DNA of 64,000 nt from Bartonella sp. AU16XJBT (GTDB taxonomy: Bacteria; Pseudomonadota; Alphaproteobacteria; Rhizobiales; Rhizobiaceae), in NCBI RefSeq assembly GCF_028618665.1, contig NZ_JAQITF010000009.1:1-64000 (forward strand), written 5' to 3'. Shown in pieces: positions 26,837 through 36,535 of this stretch. A program made the translations under genes and the position numbers. The notes below the pieces were generated by a model. The model worked only from the letters and a program-made list of their open reading frames with translations. It searched no databases and was not told the DNA's origin. Each line of letters opens with the position of its first letter. Within the stretch, counting starts at the first letter, position 1.

Positions 26837-29560
26837 ATGTTAGAAAAAAACTATGATGCTGCTTCCATAGAGCAACGGGTTGCAAAGAGATGGGAGACTC
26901 GTGGGGCTTTTAAAGCGGGAGCGGGCTCTAAAAGTGGTGCAGAACCTTTTTGCGTTATGCTTCCACCTCCTAATGTTACAGGCTCACTTCATATGGGGCA
27001 TGCGCTCAATACGACAATTCAAGATATAATGGTTAGATTTCAGCGCATGCGTGGCAGAAATGTGTTGTGGCAGCCCGGTATGGATCATGCTGGGATTGCT
27101 ACACAAATGGTTGTAGAGCGTCAACTTGCAGAGCGCCAAGAGCCAACACGTCAAGAAATGGGGAGAGAAAAGTTTATTGAGCGTATTTGGGAATGGCGTC
27201 ATGAAACGGGGGGTATTATTGCAAACCAGTTGCGTCGCCTTGGCGTTTCATGTGATTGGTCACGTGAGCGGTTTACAATGGATGAGGGGTTGTCGCTGGC
27301 TGTTCGTGAAGTTTTTGTCACGCTTTATAAGCAAGGATTGATATATAGAGATAAGCGCCTCGTCAATTGGGATCCTAAATTGTTGACGGCTATTTCGGAT
27401 CTTGAAGTTGAGCAAAAAGAAGTTCAAGGACATTTGTGGCACTTTAGATATCCACTTGAGGGTAAAATTTTTGATCCAAATGATGCGACAACTTTTATAA
27501 CAGTGGCGACAACGCGTCCAGAAACAATGCTTGGTGATACAGGAATTGCCGTTAATCCTGAAGATGAGCGTTATAGAAATCTTATAGGTAAAAATGCTCT
27601 TTTACCACTTGTTGGTCGTAGATTATTGATTGTGGGTGATACGCATGCTGATCCTGAGGCTGGAAGTGGTGCTGTAAAAATTACCCCTGCTCATGACTTT
27701 AATGATTTCGAAGTGGGACAGCGTCATGATTTACACTTAATCAATATTTTTACCCAAAAAGCCGAGATTTTTCTCTGTGAGAATGAAGCGTTTTTTGATG
27801 GTTTGGTTTTATCAGATGAATTAAAAATGTTAGTAGAAAATCTCGATAAAGCTGATCGTTTTGTTGCGCGCCAGAAGATTATTTCTTTGATGGAAGAAGG
27901 AGGGTATTTAGCTTCTATTGATGATCATTCCCATATGGTTCCTCATGGAGATCGCAGTGGTGTACCTATTGAACCTTTTTTGACAGATCAATGGTATGTT
28001 CATGCTGCTGAATTAGCAAAGCCAGCGATAGAAGCTGTTCAACAAGGAAAAACGCAGTTTGTTCCCGATAACTGGAAAAAGACCTACTTCAATTGGATGC
28101 AAAATATTCAACCTTGGTGCATTTCCCGCCAATTATGGTGGGGACATCAGATTCCTGCTTGGTATGGTCCTGATGGAACAGTTTTTGTTGAAAAAAGTGA
28201 AAAAGAGGCTTTAGATTCGGCTTTTGCTCACTATGGTGAGGTGGTTGAATTAATCCGTGATCCGGATGTTTTAGATACTTGGTTTTCATCAGCTCTTTGG
28301 CCTTTCTCAACATTAGGATGGCCAGATAAAACGGCTGAATTATCTACTTTTTATCCAACATCTTTATCCGTTACAGGATTTGATATTATTTTTTTCTGGG
28401 TTGCTCGTATGATGATGATGGGACTTCACTTTATGGGTGAAGTTCCTTTCCCAACGGTTTATGTGCACGCTCTTGTCCGGGATCAAAAGGGTGCAAAGAT
28501 GTCAAAATCAAAGGGAAATATTATTGATCCCTTAGAGCTTATTGATCAGTATAGCGCTGATGCCCTTCGTTTTACTTTGGCTATTATGGCAGCGCAAGGT
28601 CGTGATGTAAAACTTGATGCTTCCCGCATTGCTGGTTATCGTAATTTTGCTACGAAATTGTGGAATGCTACCCGGTTCGCACAGATGAATGGTGTGAAGC
28701 ATGATCCAGCTTTTAAGCCAGGACAAGCAAAGTTGGCGCTTAATCGTTGGATTTTAACAGAGCTCTCTAAAACGATTTCAGCAGTGACAATGGGTATTGA
28801 ACACTATAAGTTTAATGAAGCAGCAGCTGCACTTTATCGTTTCATTTGGAATACATTCTGTGATTGGTATTTGGAACTTCTCAAACCACTTTTTCAGGGT
28901 GAAAATGAAGATGCTAAAAATGAGGCTCAAGCTTGTACTGCTTGGGTTTTAGATGAAGTCTATAAACTTCTTCATCCCTTTATGCCGCATATGACAGAAG
29001 AGTTGTGGTCTCTTACAGAAACGCAAGGGATCAAGCGTGAGGATATGCTCGCATTGACAAAATGGCCAGAGGGAACATTGATAGATGAGGAGGCTGCTGC
29101 TGATATTAATTGGCTTATTGATGTGGTCACGGGGATTCGGTCTGTACGTTTTGAAATGAATATCCCTGCTGCTACACAAGCACCTCTTGTCGTTGTCGAA
29201 GGAGGGGAAGTAACGCGAGAACGTGTGCAGCGTTATGATGCACTTCTTAAAAAGTTAGCGCGTATTGAAGTCATTGATTTCTCCGATAAAGTTCCGGAAG
29301 TATCGGCACAAATGATTTTGGGTGAGGCTGTTTTTTGTTTGCCATTAGGACAGTTGATTGATTTGGAGGCTGAACGTATTCGTTTGAGGAAGGAGGCCCG
29401 TAAAATTGAACAAGATATTGAAAAAATATCGCTTAAGTTAAATAATCCCAAATTTATAGAAAATGCGAAAGCAGAAATTGTTGAAAGTGAACAAAATAGG
29501 GTTGTAGAATTGCGTGCGGCGCAGAAAAAAATATCTGTTGCTTTAGAGCGGTTGGGCTGA
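26837..29560 (+). CDS. valS: Valyl-tRNA synthetase
   Basis: A class I aminoacyl-tRNA synthetase attaching valine to tRNA-Val. The HIGH-type motif reads PPPNVTGSLHMGHALN and the KMSKS motif reads GAKMSKSKGN. A CP1 editing domain (with TTRPETMLGDT) removes mischarged threonine. The anticodon-binding region (about 620-770) and a C-terminal coiled-coil arm (from about 825, ERIRLRKEARKIEQDIEKIS) complete the full length. The start at ATG 26837 gives about 907 residues and begins MLEKNYDAASIEQRV, where related enzymes begin. ATG 26828 and a longer TTG start at 26804 are possible. Confidence 0.95.
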   Translation: MLEKNYDAASIEQRVAKRWETRGAFKAGAGSKSGAEPFCVMLPPPNVTGSLHMGHALNTTIQDIMVRFQRMRGRNVLWQPGMDHAGIATQMVVERQLAERQEPTRQEMGREKFIERIWEWRHETGGIIANQLRRLGVSCDWSRERFTMDEGLSLAVREVFVTLYKQGLIYRDKRLVNWDPKLLTAISDLEVEQKEVQGHLWHFRYPLEGKIFDPNDATTFITVATTRPETMLGDTGIAVNPEDERYRNLIGKNALLPLVGRRLLIVGDTHADPEAGSGAVKITPAHDFNDFEVGQRHDLHLINIFTQKAEIFLCENEAFFDGLVLSDELKMLVENLDKADRFVARQKIISLMEEGGYLASIDDHSHMVPHGDRSGVPIEPFLTDQWYVHAAELAKPAIEAVQQGKTQFVPDNWKKTYFNWMQNIQPWCISRQLWWGHQIPAWYGPDGTVFVEKSEKEALDSAFAHYGEVVELIRDPDVLDTWFSSALWPFSTLGWPDKTAELSTFYPTSLSVTGFDIIFFWVARMMMMGLHFMGEVPFPTVYVHALVRDQKGAKMSKSKGNIIDPLELIDQYSADALRFTLAIMAAQGRDVKLDASRIAGYRNFATKLWNATRFAQMNGVKHDPAFKPGQAKLALNRWILTELSKTISAVTMGIEHYKFNEAAAALYRFIWNTFCDWYLELLKPLFQGENEDAKNEAQACTAWVLDEVYKLLHPFMPHMTEELWSLTETQGIKREDMLALTKWPEGTLIDEEAAADINWLIDVVTGIRSVRFEMNIPAATQAPLVVVEGGEVTRERVQRYDALLKKLARIEVIDFSDKVPEVSAQMILGEAVFCLPLGQLIDLEAERIRLRKEARKIEQDIEKISLKLNNPKFIENAKAEIVESEQNRVVELRAAQKKISVALERLG

Positions 29561-29587
29561 TTCTAGTTTCTGTTTTTTTGGGTGATT

Positions 29588-30010
29588 TCATAGCATTACG
29601 GCTGGTATCGCTTTTTTTAAAGAAAACTTTTTCTTTTGTTCATCTTTGGTGAATGCGATCATGAAATCTCTACTGGGAGCCCCATTTTTATGTTCATCAT
29701 TTAAAGAGAAACCTCTTAAGATACTTAAGCTCATTTTGCGCCGGCGCCCGTGAATGGTATAACAGTAAATCCATTGAGCCTCCCCATCTTTACGCTTGTG
29801 AAGTAACCAGTCGGCGCCATTACACACTTTGCCAGCGGCCCAATGGTGTGGGGGGATAGCCCTTGGCACTTAAAACGGTTCAATTGGTGTTGTTAGTCCT
29901 TTCTTACACAATTTCACTCCATACGGTTCTCCCTGCTTGTAACGTGAAAGTGTATGATTTTGATTGATTCAACATGGAACAGGTTTGGAATGAGAGAATC
30001 TTACGATATC
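29588..30010 (-). pseudogene. Degraded phage-type integrase 5' end, copy 3
   Basis: The best-preserved copy. On the minus strand the leader (TATCGTAAGATTCTCTCATT, AATCAATCAAAATCAT) is followed by a frame whose translation carries GADWLLHKRKDGEAQWIY and CYTIHGRRRKMSLS. This is the beta-sheet arm-binding domain found at the N-terminus of P4-like tyrosine recombinases (a W-x(n)-Y-x-x-x-G-R-R-R-x-M pattern). After that the frame turns into LNDEHKNGAPSRDFMIAF and a lysine-rich tail unlike any integrase, then stops at 29588. The catalytic domain is absent, so it cannot recombine DNA. A 93-codon frame from GTG (29869) remains open but is unlikely to be a functional gene. Confidence 0.7.
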
Positions 30011-30594
30011 CGGGGGGATCGTTCAATAAGCAAAAAAAGTATATTATCTTTATCAATCAATATTTATCTATGAAGCAAAGCATATAAAGTGAACAGCAGT
30101 TAGAATCTACCGAAAAAACCAGATTTTTTACCGATTGATGGGAGTGAGAAACTTCATCTTTCAACTGGAGAGACAGTCGTGAAGTTATAAGATAACGATC
30201 ATCATTATATTTATCCATCTTTCATGTTTTTTTTCTACTTAAATGTTTACAATTCACCGTATATTCTCTCCATTCTCGAAATTCTATTCAAAGCGCAGGT
30301 TGTTTTATTGAACGATTTTTACTCATTCATATAAATTTTAAAGACAACACAATCCTATAACGTTAAAGAATGTGTTACAAAATATAGAGTGGTGATTTGT
30401 ATTTAAAAATCAAATTGTTGTATATAAAAATGAACGCTTAATTTTATTGAATGCTTTTGATAATTTTCATTTATTTGTCTTTTCTTTTAAAAATTTTACT
30501 TTAAAATCTCCCATATTTCTTATTAAGAAGAAGAGTTTACAGATCTACAAAGAAATTTGTAACAGATAGAACATTAACATTGAGGGAGGGGGAA
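30011..30594. other. Spacer upstream of exoR
   Basis: About 585 bp, AT-rich, no gene. On the minus strand a short stretch near 30100-30160 reads SLPSIGKKSGFFGRF before a stop, which may be the tail of a lost gene but is too short to assign. The exoR promoter must lie in the right part. Confidence 0.35.
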
Positions 30595-31386
30595 ATGGTC
30601 AAGAGATTTCAGATATGGAAAAAAGCTACGATTGTTGTGACTTTAGGGGGATTTTTTTCGACTGTTTATACAATAGATGTTAATAGCTTGCAGGAAGTGC
30701 ATGATGGTTCGTTTTATTTTTTGAAACGTGGCATTTCTGCTTATAAAAATGGGCAGATAAATCAGGCACTTTCAGCGCTACGTTGTGCCGCTAAGAGGGG
30801 CTATATTGGTGCGAATTGGAAACTTGGCTCTATCTACGCAAACGGTGATGGTGTTCCTAAAGATGATTACAAGGCTTATCATTTTTTTGCCTATATCGTT
30901 GAAAAAGGTGCTGATCTTGGCTCAGAGGATGAAAGTTATGTTTCTGATGCATTGGTTAAGCTTGCTGGGTATATAAAAAAAGGTATTCCTCAATCTCCTG
31001 TGAGACCTAATCCTTCTTATGCTGCTCGTCTTTATATGCAGGCTGCGGTGAACTATGGGAATCCTAAAGCTCAGTATCATTTAGGAAAAATATTTTTAAA
31101 GGGAGAGGGAAGGGAGAAGAATCTTATACAAGCAGCACGGTGGTTTCAACTTTCAGCAAAAAAAGGAAATCCTTCTGCCCAAGCGATGCTTGGAAATATG
31201 TTGCTTCAAGAAGGAAAAATCATTCGCGGTGCGGCAATGCTAACTGCTGCTTATGAAAAAGCGAACGTAAAAGATAGAAATTGGATTCGCCCTTTGCAAG
31301 AGCAGGCTTTTTCTCTTTGTAATGAATTTGAGAGACGTACAGCAATTTCAATGGTTGCTGATATTTTAAAAAATAAGCACTTTTAA
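30595..31386 (+). CDS. exoR: ExoR-type periplasmic Sel1-repeat regulator
   Basis: A 263-residue exported protein with a signal peptide (about 1-25) and Sel1/TPR-like repeats. The repeat segments are recognisable by ANWKLGSIYANGDGVPKDDYKAYHFF (in two parts, about 70-97), AQYHLGKIFLKGEGREKNLIQA and AQAMLGNMLLQEGK. Length, order and spacing agree with rhizobial ExoR (268 aa), which in the periplasm restrains the ChvG/ChvI two-component system. Bartonella has the related BatS/BatR pair, so a regulatory role in acid or host signalling is plausible but inferred. The start ATG 30595 has an excellent GGGAGGGGG site; a TTG at 30580 also keeps the frame. No exopolysaccharide genes are in this window. 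Confidence 0.75.
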   Translation: MVKRFQIWKKATIVVTLGGFFSTVYTIDVNSLQEVHDGSFYFLKRGISAYKNGQINQALSALRCAAKRGYIGANWKLGSIYANGDGVPKDDYKAYHFFAYIVEKGADLGSEDESYVSDALVKLAGYIKKGIPQSPVRPNPSYAARLYMQAAVNYGNPKAQYHLGKIFLKGEGREKNLIQAARWFQLSAKKGNPSAQAMLGNMLLQEGKIIRGAAMLTAAYEKANVKDRNWIRPLQEQAFSLCNEFERRTAISMVADILKNKHF

Positions 31387-31489
31387 CAATCTGATTGTAA
31401 TATCTTTTATACTCTCTCATTTGTTATTAAATTCTACTTTCTTGTGTCCAAGTTTACAGTAGAGATAGCTTTTTGCGATAATATAACGG

Positions 31490-32236
31490 CTAATGACTTA
31501 GGATTTTAGACAAAAACTCTTGTGTTCTTGGTGTCCTTTCTTGCGGATGAGAAAAGAACTCTTTAGATGAACAGTCTTCAAGAATTGTTCCTTGATCTAT
31601 GAAAATAACACGCTCCGAGACTCTTTGTGCAAATCCCATTTCATGTGTTACACAAATCATTGTCATACCTTCTTCTGCTAAACTGATCATGACATCAAGT
31701 ACTTCACCTACCATTTCAGGATCTAGAGCAGAAGTTGGTTCATCAAAAAGCATAACAAGTGGATCCATGGTTAAGGCACGTGCAATAGCAACACGCTGTT
31801 GTTGCCCTCCAGAAAGTTGACCTGGATATTTATCTTTATGCTCAATGAGTCCAACGCGTTCAAGATATAACAAACCACGTTCAAGTGCTTCTTTTTTGCT
31901 TCGTTTTAGGACTTTGGTTTGTGCAATTGTCAAATTTTCTGCGACAGATAAATGGGGAAAAAGCTCGAAGTGTTGAAATACCATTCCCACCTGACTCCGC
32001 AATTTAGGCAGATTCGTTTGTTTTGAATGAACAGGTATTCCATTAATCCAAATTTCACCTTTTTGAAAGGGAACGAGAGCATTAATTGTTTTAATGAGTG
32101 TTGACTTTCCTGATCCAGATGGCCCACAAATAACAACCACTTCCCCTTTACTAATATTGGTTGTACAGCTTTTAAGGACTTGAACTTCGCCATACCAATT
32201 AGAAACATTTTTTATTTCGATCATATGAGTGGACAT
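31490..32236 (-). CDS. gltL: Glutamate/aspartate ABC transporter ATP-binding protein
   Basis: The ATPase of a polar amino-acid importer. It has Walker [10 protein letters not shown] (38-46), signature LSGGQQQR (141-148) and Walker B VMLFDEP (161-167). The short form (248 aa) is characteristic of GlnQ/GltL-type subunits. I chose the ATG at 32236 (AACGAGG ribosome site 6 nt upstream), which begins after the gltK stop; the open frame extends to 32314 but overlaps gltK. It is the last gene of the minus-strand gltI-gltJ-gltK-gltL cluster. Confidence 0.88.
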   Translation of the reverse strand: MSTHMIEIKNVSNWYGEVQVLKSCTTNISKGEVVVICGPSGSGKSTLIKTINALVPFQKGEIWINGIPVHSKQTNLPKLRSQVGMVFQHFELFPHLSVAENLTIAQTKVLKRSKKEALERGLLYLERVGLIEHKDKYPGQLSGGQQQRVAIARALTMDPLVMLFDEPTSALDPEMVGEVLDVMISLAEEGMTMICVTHEMGFAQRVSERVIFIDQGTILEDCSSKEFFSHPQERTPRTQEFLSKILSH

Positions 32237-32246
32237 TTTTTCCTCG

Positions 32247-32969
32247 TTAGCGAATAATGGATACTTTTTTTTGTAAATATAAAACGATTTGTGACAGTGT
32301 AAAACAGATAACAAAATAGAAAATAGCCGCTAAAATATAAGCTTCTTGTTTTACACCAAAATTATTAGCAGCAATATCAAAGCCATTCAAAAGGCTATGA
32401 CCGCTGATGGCATAAACAAGGGTTGTATCCTGAAAAAGAATAATGACTTGTGTTAAAAAGACTGGAAGCATATCCCTAAAGGCTTGAGGAAGAATGACAA
32501 TGTACATACTTTGCCAATACGTCATCCCAAGAGCTTGCCCCGCATATTTTTGTCCTTGCGGAACTGAATTGATACCAGCACGCATAATTTCAGCAAAATA
32601 GGCTGTTTCAAATGCGGTAAAGGTAATAAGTGCTGATTTATTGGCTCCGATGGATGTCCCCGTAAAAAAAGGCAGAAGCACAAAAAACCACAAGATAACC
32701 ATTACAAGTGGTATTGAACGCATAGCTGTTATGTAAATGATTGCAAACCAAGAAAGAAGTTTTATGGAAGAAAGGCGCATCATTGCTAAAAGGGTGCCGA
32801 AAACAAATCCCAATATTGTTGCAAAAAGCGTTAGAAAAACGCTAAAGAGTAAACCTGATAAAATGTAAGAACGAAATACATCAAAGGTAAAAAAAGAAAA
32901 ATCAAAGTCGGAAAAATTGAAAGGAAAATAAAGTCCAAACTGAGAGCTTATGAAATTTATCATATTCAA
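32247..32969 (-). CDS. gltK: Glutamate/aspartate ABC transporter permease
   Basis: A 240-residue inner-membrane permease of the HisM/GltK family with about five or six helices. The EAA loop that contacts the ATPase reads [23 protein letters not shown] (about residues 142-164, written here as [10 protein letters not shown] and YIVILPQAF). The [12 protein letters not shown] helix is typical. It overlaps the preceding gltJ gene by 4 bp (ATGA), indicating coupled translation. Confidence 0.85.
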   Translation of the reverse strand: MNMINFISSQFGLYFPFNFSDFDFSFFTFDVFRSYILSGLLFSVFLTLFATILGFVFGTLLAMMRLSSIKLLSWFAIIYITAMRSIPLVMVILWFFVLLPFFTGTSIGANKSALITFTAFETAYFAEIMRAGINSVPQGQKYAGQALGMTYWQSMYIVILPQAFRDMLPVFLTQVIILFQDTTLVYAISGHSLLNGFDIAANNFGVKQEAYILAAIFYFVICFTLSQIVLYLQKKVSIIR

Positions 32970-33718
32970 TTTCCCTTTGTTTGAAAATTAGGAATTTTGA
33001 GCATTTGTTCAATGACTGTCATCACAATGAATACGAATAAGGCTATAAGAATATAAAGAATCGTAACAAGCAAATAGTTTTCGTAAACATGGCTTATCTC
33101 TTCAATTGTTTGGTATTGAAATTGCATGAGTTCATTTATTGAAACGGCAAATGCTATAGACGAATTCTTCACAATGCCCATTGCTTCTGAAGTAAGCGGC
33201 GGCATAATTGCACGCATAGCACGCGGTAATATGATATAGCGATAGCTTTGATAAGTTGTAAACCCCATTGCCATAGCAGCATAGCGTTGTCCTGAAGGAA
33301 TGGCTTCAATGCCTGAACGAACCTGTTCTGCAATACGTGCCGATGTGAAGAATCCCAACGCGCATGTTATTAAGAGAATGGGGGAAAATTTCATCGCCGG
33401 TGGATAAATCTTAGGAACAACAAAATACCATAAAAATACCTGTACAAGGAGAGGAATGTTACGCATAATTTCTACCCAAATAGCACCAATAGTGCGACAT
33501 ACACAATTGATGATGGACGTTTTAGGTAAAGTGCGCATTGTTCCTATAATAACACCACAAAATATAGCTAATATAAGTGAAGTGATGGACAATATAACCG
33601 TATTTTTAAAGCCATCAAGAAGTGTATCTAAATAGGTATGACTTACGCCGGGAGTGCCCAAGCATCCTGTTACCAGTGTTTGAGTAAGGTCATCTCTACA
33701 AAGGAAAGAAAAGTCCAT
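32966..33718 (-). CDS. gltJ: Glutamate/aspartate ABC transporter permease
   Basis: A 250-residue permease paired with gltK. It has VEIMRNIPLLVQVFLWYFV (residues around 90-110) and an EAA loop AAMAMGFTTYQSYRYIILPRA. I chose the ATG at 33718 because a GAGGG site lies 11 nt upstream. The frame is open to 33745, where the upstream ATG has no visible ribosome site. The gene follows gltI with a 140-bp gap that contains a hairpin. Substrate assignment comes from the neighbouring binding protein. Confidence 0.85.
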   Translation of the reverse strand: MDFSFLCRDDLTQTLVTGCLGTPGVSHTYLDTLLDGFKNTVILSITSLILAIFCGVIIGTMRTLPKTSIINCVCRTIGAIWVEIMRNIPLLVQVFLWYFVVPKIYPPAMKFSPILLITCALGFFTSARIAEQVRSGIEAIPSGQRYAAMAMGFTTYQSYRYIILPRAMRAIMPPLTSEAMGIVKNSSIAFAVSINELMQFQYQTIEEISHVYENYLLVTILYILIALFVFIVMTVIEQMLKIPNFQTKGN

Positions 33719-33814
33719 TAATTGATATTCCCTCAAATTAGTCATTCACAAATAGGACAATAAATCAAGCGTATCTACATAGGCGGAATTTATTAAAAAG
33801 TGAACTAAAATATA

Positions 33815-33844
33815 AACCACACTCAATTTTTAAAGAGTGTGGTT
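33815..33844 (-). terminator. Intra-operon hairpin between gltI and gltJ
   Basis: AACCACACTC (33815-33824) and GAGTGTGGTT (33835-33844) form a perfect 10-bp stem with a 10-nt loop. On the minus strand it is followed by TTTATATTTTAG. Such structures after a binding-protein gene typically cause partial termination or stabilise its mRNA, giving more binding protein than membrane subunits. Confidence 0.6.
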
Positions 33845-33858
33845 CTTTTTTTCAAATT

Positions 33859-34764
33859 CTATAAATCTTTTTCTGTGTAGCTTTCCCGTGGCTTATTGTT
33901 TGGGTGATCCCAAGCATATCTTGTTTGTTTTGATAAGGGAAGATTCATAACAGTATTAGCAGGTGGAATAGGTTTCATAAACCACTTATTATAAAGCTTT
34001 TCAAGTGATTCGTCTTTAATCTGACGTAGGATACTATCGTTAATGGCTTGTTCAAAGTTTTTGTCATGTAATCTAAGCATGCAGGCGATGGGTTCGACTG
34101 AAAGTACGGTGTCAAGAATGACATAATCAGATGGATTTTTTGATTTCGCAATATGTCCAGCAAGAATTGAAGCATCCATAACAAATGCATCGGCACGACC
34201 AGATTCGAGTAATAAGAAACTATCTCCGTGATCTTTTCCTTTGACGACTTTAAAGTGAATGTTTTTTGCACGTTTGTTTTTACGAATAAGTTGAACAGAT
34301 GTTGTACCGGTAGTTGTTGCAACTGTTTTTCCATTTAAATCGTCAAGAGATTTAATGTTAGAGTTTTTCTTTACAGCAATCCGAACCTCTTCAACGTATG
34401 TCGTATAAGCAAATGCTGCTTCTTTACTGCGGGCAATATCATTTGTTGTTGAGCCGCATTCAAAATCATAGGTCTTATTTTTTAAGAGAGGGATTCTATT
34501 TTGAGAAGTGATGGGAAGATAATGAATTTTAATCGGTTTACCAATTTTTTTTGAGATATCATCAATGATACGTTCTGCCATTTCTGTATGAAAACCTACA
34601 TATTTATTATTACCAAGGGCGTAGGCCAAACCAGATGATTCACGGACACCTAAAGTGATTTCTCCTGTTTGTTTTATTTTTTCAAGCGTATCATTTTCAG
34701 CATGAGCGACACTTGTGAGCCCAATGGCTGCTGCTGCAATAAACATTAACAATGATTTCTTCAT
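33859..34764 (-). CDS. gltI: Glutamate/aspartate ABC transporter substrate-binding protein
   Basis: A 301-residue periplasmic binding protein with a signal peptide (MKKSLLMFIAAAAIGLTSVAHA, cleaved about residue 22). Its body closely follows E. coli GltI: GVRESSGLAYALG, PITSQNRIPLLKNKTYDFECG, STTNDIARSKEAAF, KDHGDSFLLLESGRADAFVMD and a C-terminal NKWFMKPIPP. Hence glutamate/aspartate is the likely ligand. Glutamate import fits an intracellular, host-dependent bacterium. It is the first gene of the cluster, with a GGAGG site before ATG 34764. Confidence 0.9.
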   Translation of the reverse strand: MKKSLLMFIAAAAIGLTSVAHAENDTLEKIKQTGEITLGVRESSGLAYALGNNKYVGFHTEMAERIIDDISKKIGKPIKIHYLPITSQNRIPLLKNKTYDFECGSTTNDIARSKEAAFAYTTYVEEVRIAVKKNSNIKSLDDLNGKTVATTTGTTSVQLIRKNKRAKNIHFKVVKGKDHGDSFLLLESGRADAFVMDASILAGHIAKSKNPSDYVILDTVLSVEPIACMLRLHDKNFEQAINDSILRQIKDESLEKLYNKWFMKPIPPANTVMNLPLSKQTRYAWDHPNNKPRESYTEKDL

Positions 34765-34887
34765 TTATGTCCTCCATTCATTTATTTTTATTTTAGTTAC
34801 TTAAGATATACTGTTTGCACGGTGTAGCATAGTTATTCTCTTAAGTGGAATTTTTTTGTTGTCTCATGAAATAAGGACTATACTTTC

Positions 34888-35670
34888 TTAATTGACATTA
34901 AGGTGAATCCAAACAGGAACATGGTCGGATGGTTTTGGGTATCCCCTTACTTCTGTTTGACTATGAGCGCAAATAAGGCGATCAACCGCTTCTGGTGATA
35001 AGAGTAAATGATCAATGCGAATCCCATTATTTTTAGGCCATGCCCCAGCTTGGAAATCCCAAAAACTGAAGGAGGGCGTATCAGTGACATTCCGGATAGC
35101 ATCGTACAGTCCTAAATGAAGAATACGTTGGAATGCTTTTCTTGTTTTTTGAAGAAATAAGGCATCTCGATTCCATTCTTGAGGATTTTTGGCATCTAAT
35201 GGGGTAGGGATGACATTATAATCACCGGCTAGAACAAGGGGTTCTTCATAGGCAAGCAATGATTTTGCATGTGTATATAATCTTTCCATCCATTCCATCT
35301 TATAGGAATATTTTTCACTCTCAATAGGGTTTCCATTTGGCAAATAAAGAGATGCAATACGCACAACACCTTTGTCTGTTGAATAAACGGCTTCAATGTA
35401 ACGTGTTTGTTCATCGTTATCGTTGCCTGGTAAGCGATGGATCACTTCATCTGGCGTTTTTTTAGAGAGAATCGCAACGCCATTAAAACTTTTTTGTCCG
35501 TGTGTTTCTATATGGTAACCTAGATTTTCAATTGCATCACGTGGAAAATTTTCATCAATACTTTTAATTTCCTGTAGACAGACTATGTCTGGCTGACTTT
35601 TCTGTAGCCATTGATACAATGTTTCATGTCGTGCTTTTATTCCGGCAATATTCCACGTTGCTATTTTCAT
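34888..35670 (-). CDS. xthA: Exodeoxyribonuclease III
   Basis: An AP endonuclease and 3'-5' exonuclease of base-excision repair. It has the catalytic features MKIATWNIAGIKAR (N7), LQEIK (E34), LAGDYNVIP, and the C-terminal SDHVPVW with the catalytic histidine. The 260-residue length is usual for the Xth family. The start at 35670 (MKIATWN) matches the family; two extra ATG/ATC codons upstream (35682) are unlikely to be used. It runs divergently from the str operon. Confidence 0.92.
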   Translation of the reverse strand: MKIATWNIAGIKARHETLYQWLQKSQPDIVCLQEIKSIDENFPRDAIENLGYHIETHGQKSFNGVAILSKKTPDEVIHRLPGNDNDEQTRYIEAVYSTDKGVVRIASLYLPNGNPIESEKYSYKMEWMERLYTHAKSLLAYEEPLVLAGDYNVIPTPLDAKNPQEWNRDALFLQKTRKAFQRILHLGLYDAIRNVTDTPSFSFWDFQAGAWPKNNGIRIDHLLLSPEAVDRLICAHSQTEVRGYPKPSDHVPVWIHLNVN

Positions 35671-36145
35671 GGTGATCATCATTCGATATCAAATATGCAA
35701 TTTAATTTGCTGCATTAATGTTTTACTGCAGTTACATCGTTGCTTTTTTATTTATAGGGCGATATTACTATGGTAAATTGATTTATCAAGAGTCCCGATA
35801 AAAGCAAATTTAAAGTTTAAAATTTAATTTATTTTCATTTTTGAAAACTTTCTGCTGTTTAGTTCTTGACGAATGTCTGTGTTCTCGCTATTAGACAAAA
35901 ACATAACCGATGTGGAAGTGATCATTTATGATCGTTGAAATGGGTGTTAAAAAGATTAAAAGCAAATGCTAGTGCAAAAGGCTATTGCCTTCTCTGCTTG
36001 TGATCGGGTAAACTGTTTTTAGCAGGTGTGCCCGATTTTGTGTGTAGAATGAGGCATCTATTCCAATTTTGTTGGAGTGGATGGAAATAGAAATAGAAAA
36101 GCCCGATTGGGTGAGACGAATGTAGATCGAAAAGAGGAAGGTTGC
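35671..36145. other. Divergent control region between xthA and rpsL
   Basis: About 475 bp between two divergent genes. The left part is AT-rich. A strong promoter-like sequence for the plus strand lies at 35866-35894 and leaves a leader of about 245 nt before rpsL. No riboswitch class is recognisable in this leader. Confidence 0.5.
35866..35894 (+). promoter_or_regulatory. Candidate sigma-70-type promoter of the str operon
   Basis: TTGACG (-35) and TATTAG (-10) are separated by exactly 17 bp, which is close to the consensus. It faces rpsL and no closer match is seen in the leader, so it is the probable main promoter of rpsL-rpsG-fusA-tuf. This has not been tested. Confidence 0.55.
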
Positions 36146-36517
36146 ATGCCTACCGTAAACCAGTTGATTCGTAAGCCGCGTGTAGCGCCAGTTAAACGTA
36201 ATAAGGTTCCTGCTCTGCAGTCGAACCCGCAGAAGCGTGGTGTTTGTACCCGTGTTTATACAACAACGCCGAAGAAGCCTAATTCTGCTCTTCGTAAAGT
36301 TGCTAAAATTCGCTTGACGAATGGATTTGAAGTGATTGGTTATATTCCTGGAGAGGGGCATAATCTTCAAGAGCACTCTGTAGTGATGATCCGTGGTGGT
36401 CGTGTGAAAGATTTGCCAGGGGTTCGTTATCACATTATTCGTGGTTTGCTTGATACGCAAGGTGTCAAGAATCGTAAACAGCGTCGTTCAAAATATGGCG
36501 CTAAGCGTCCAAAATAA
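36146..36517 (+). CDS. rpsL: 30S ribosomal protein S12
   Basis: A 123-residue small-subunit protein at the decoding centre. It reads [11 protein letters not shown] at the start, [20 protein letters not shown] in the middle and [12 protein letters not shown] later. The lysines whose changes give streptomycin resistance (first K of the TPKKPNS motif, and the K of GRVKD) are wild type, so this protein is predicted sensitive. The ATG at 36146 is preceded by AGGAAGG and begins at the family N-terminus; the upstream open frame is not part of the gene. First gene of the str cluster. Confidence 0.97.
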   Translation: MPTVNQLIRKPRVAPVKRNKVPALQSNPQKRGVCTRVYTTTPKKPNSALRKVAKIRLTNGFEVIGYIPGEGHNLQEHSVVMIRGGRVKDLPGVRYHIIRGLLDTQGVKNRKQRRSKYGAKRPK

Positions 36518-36535
36518 TATTGAGAGACAAAGCCA

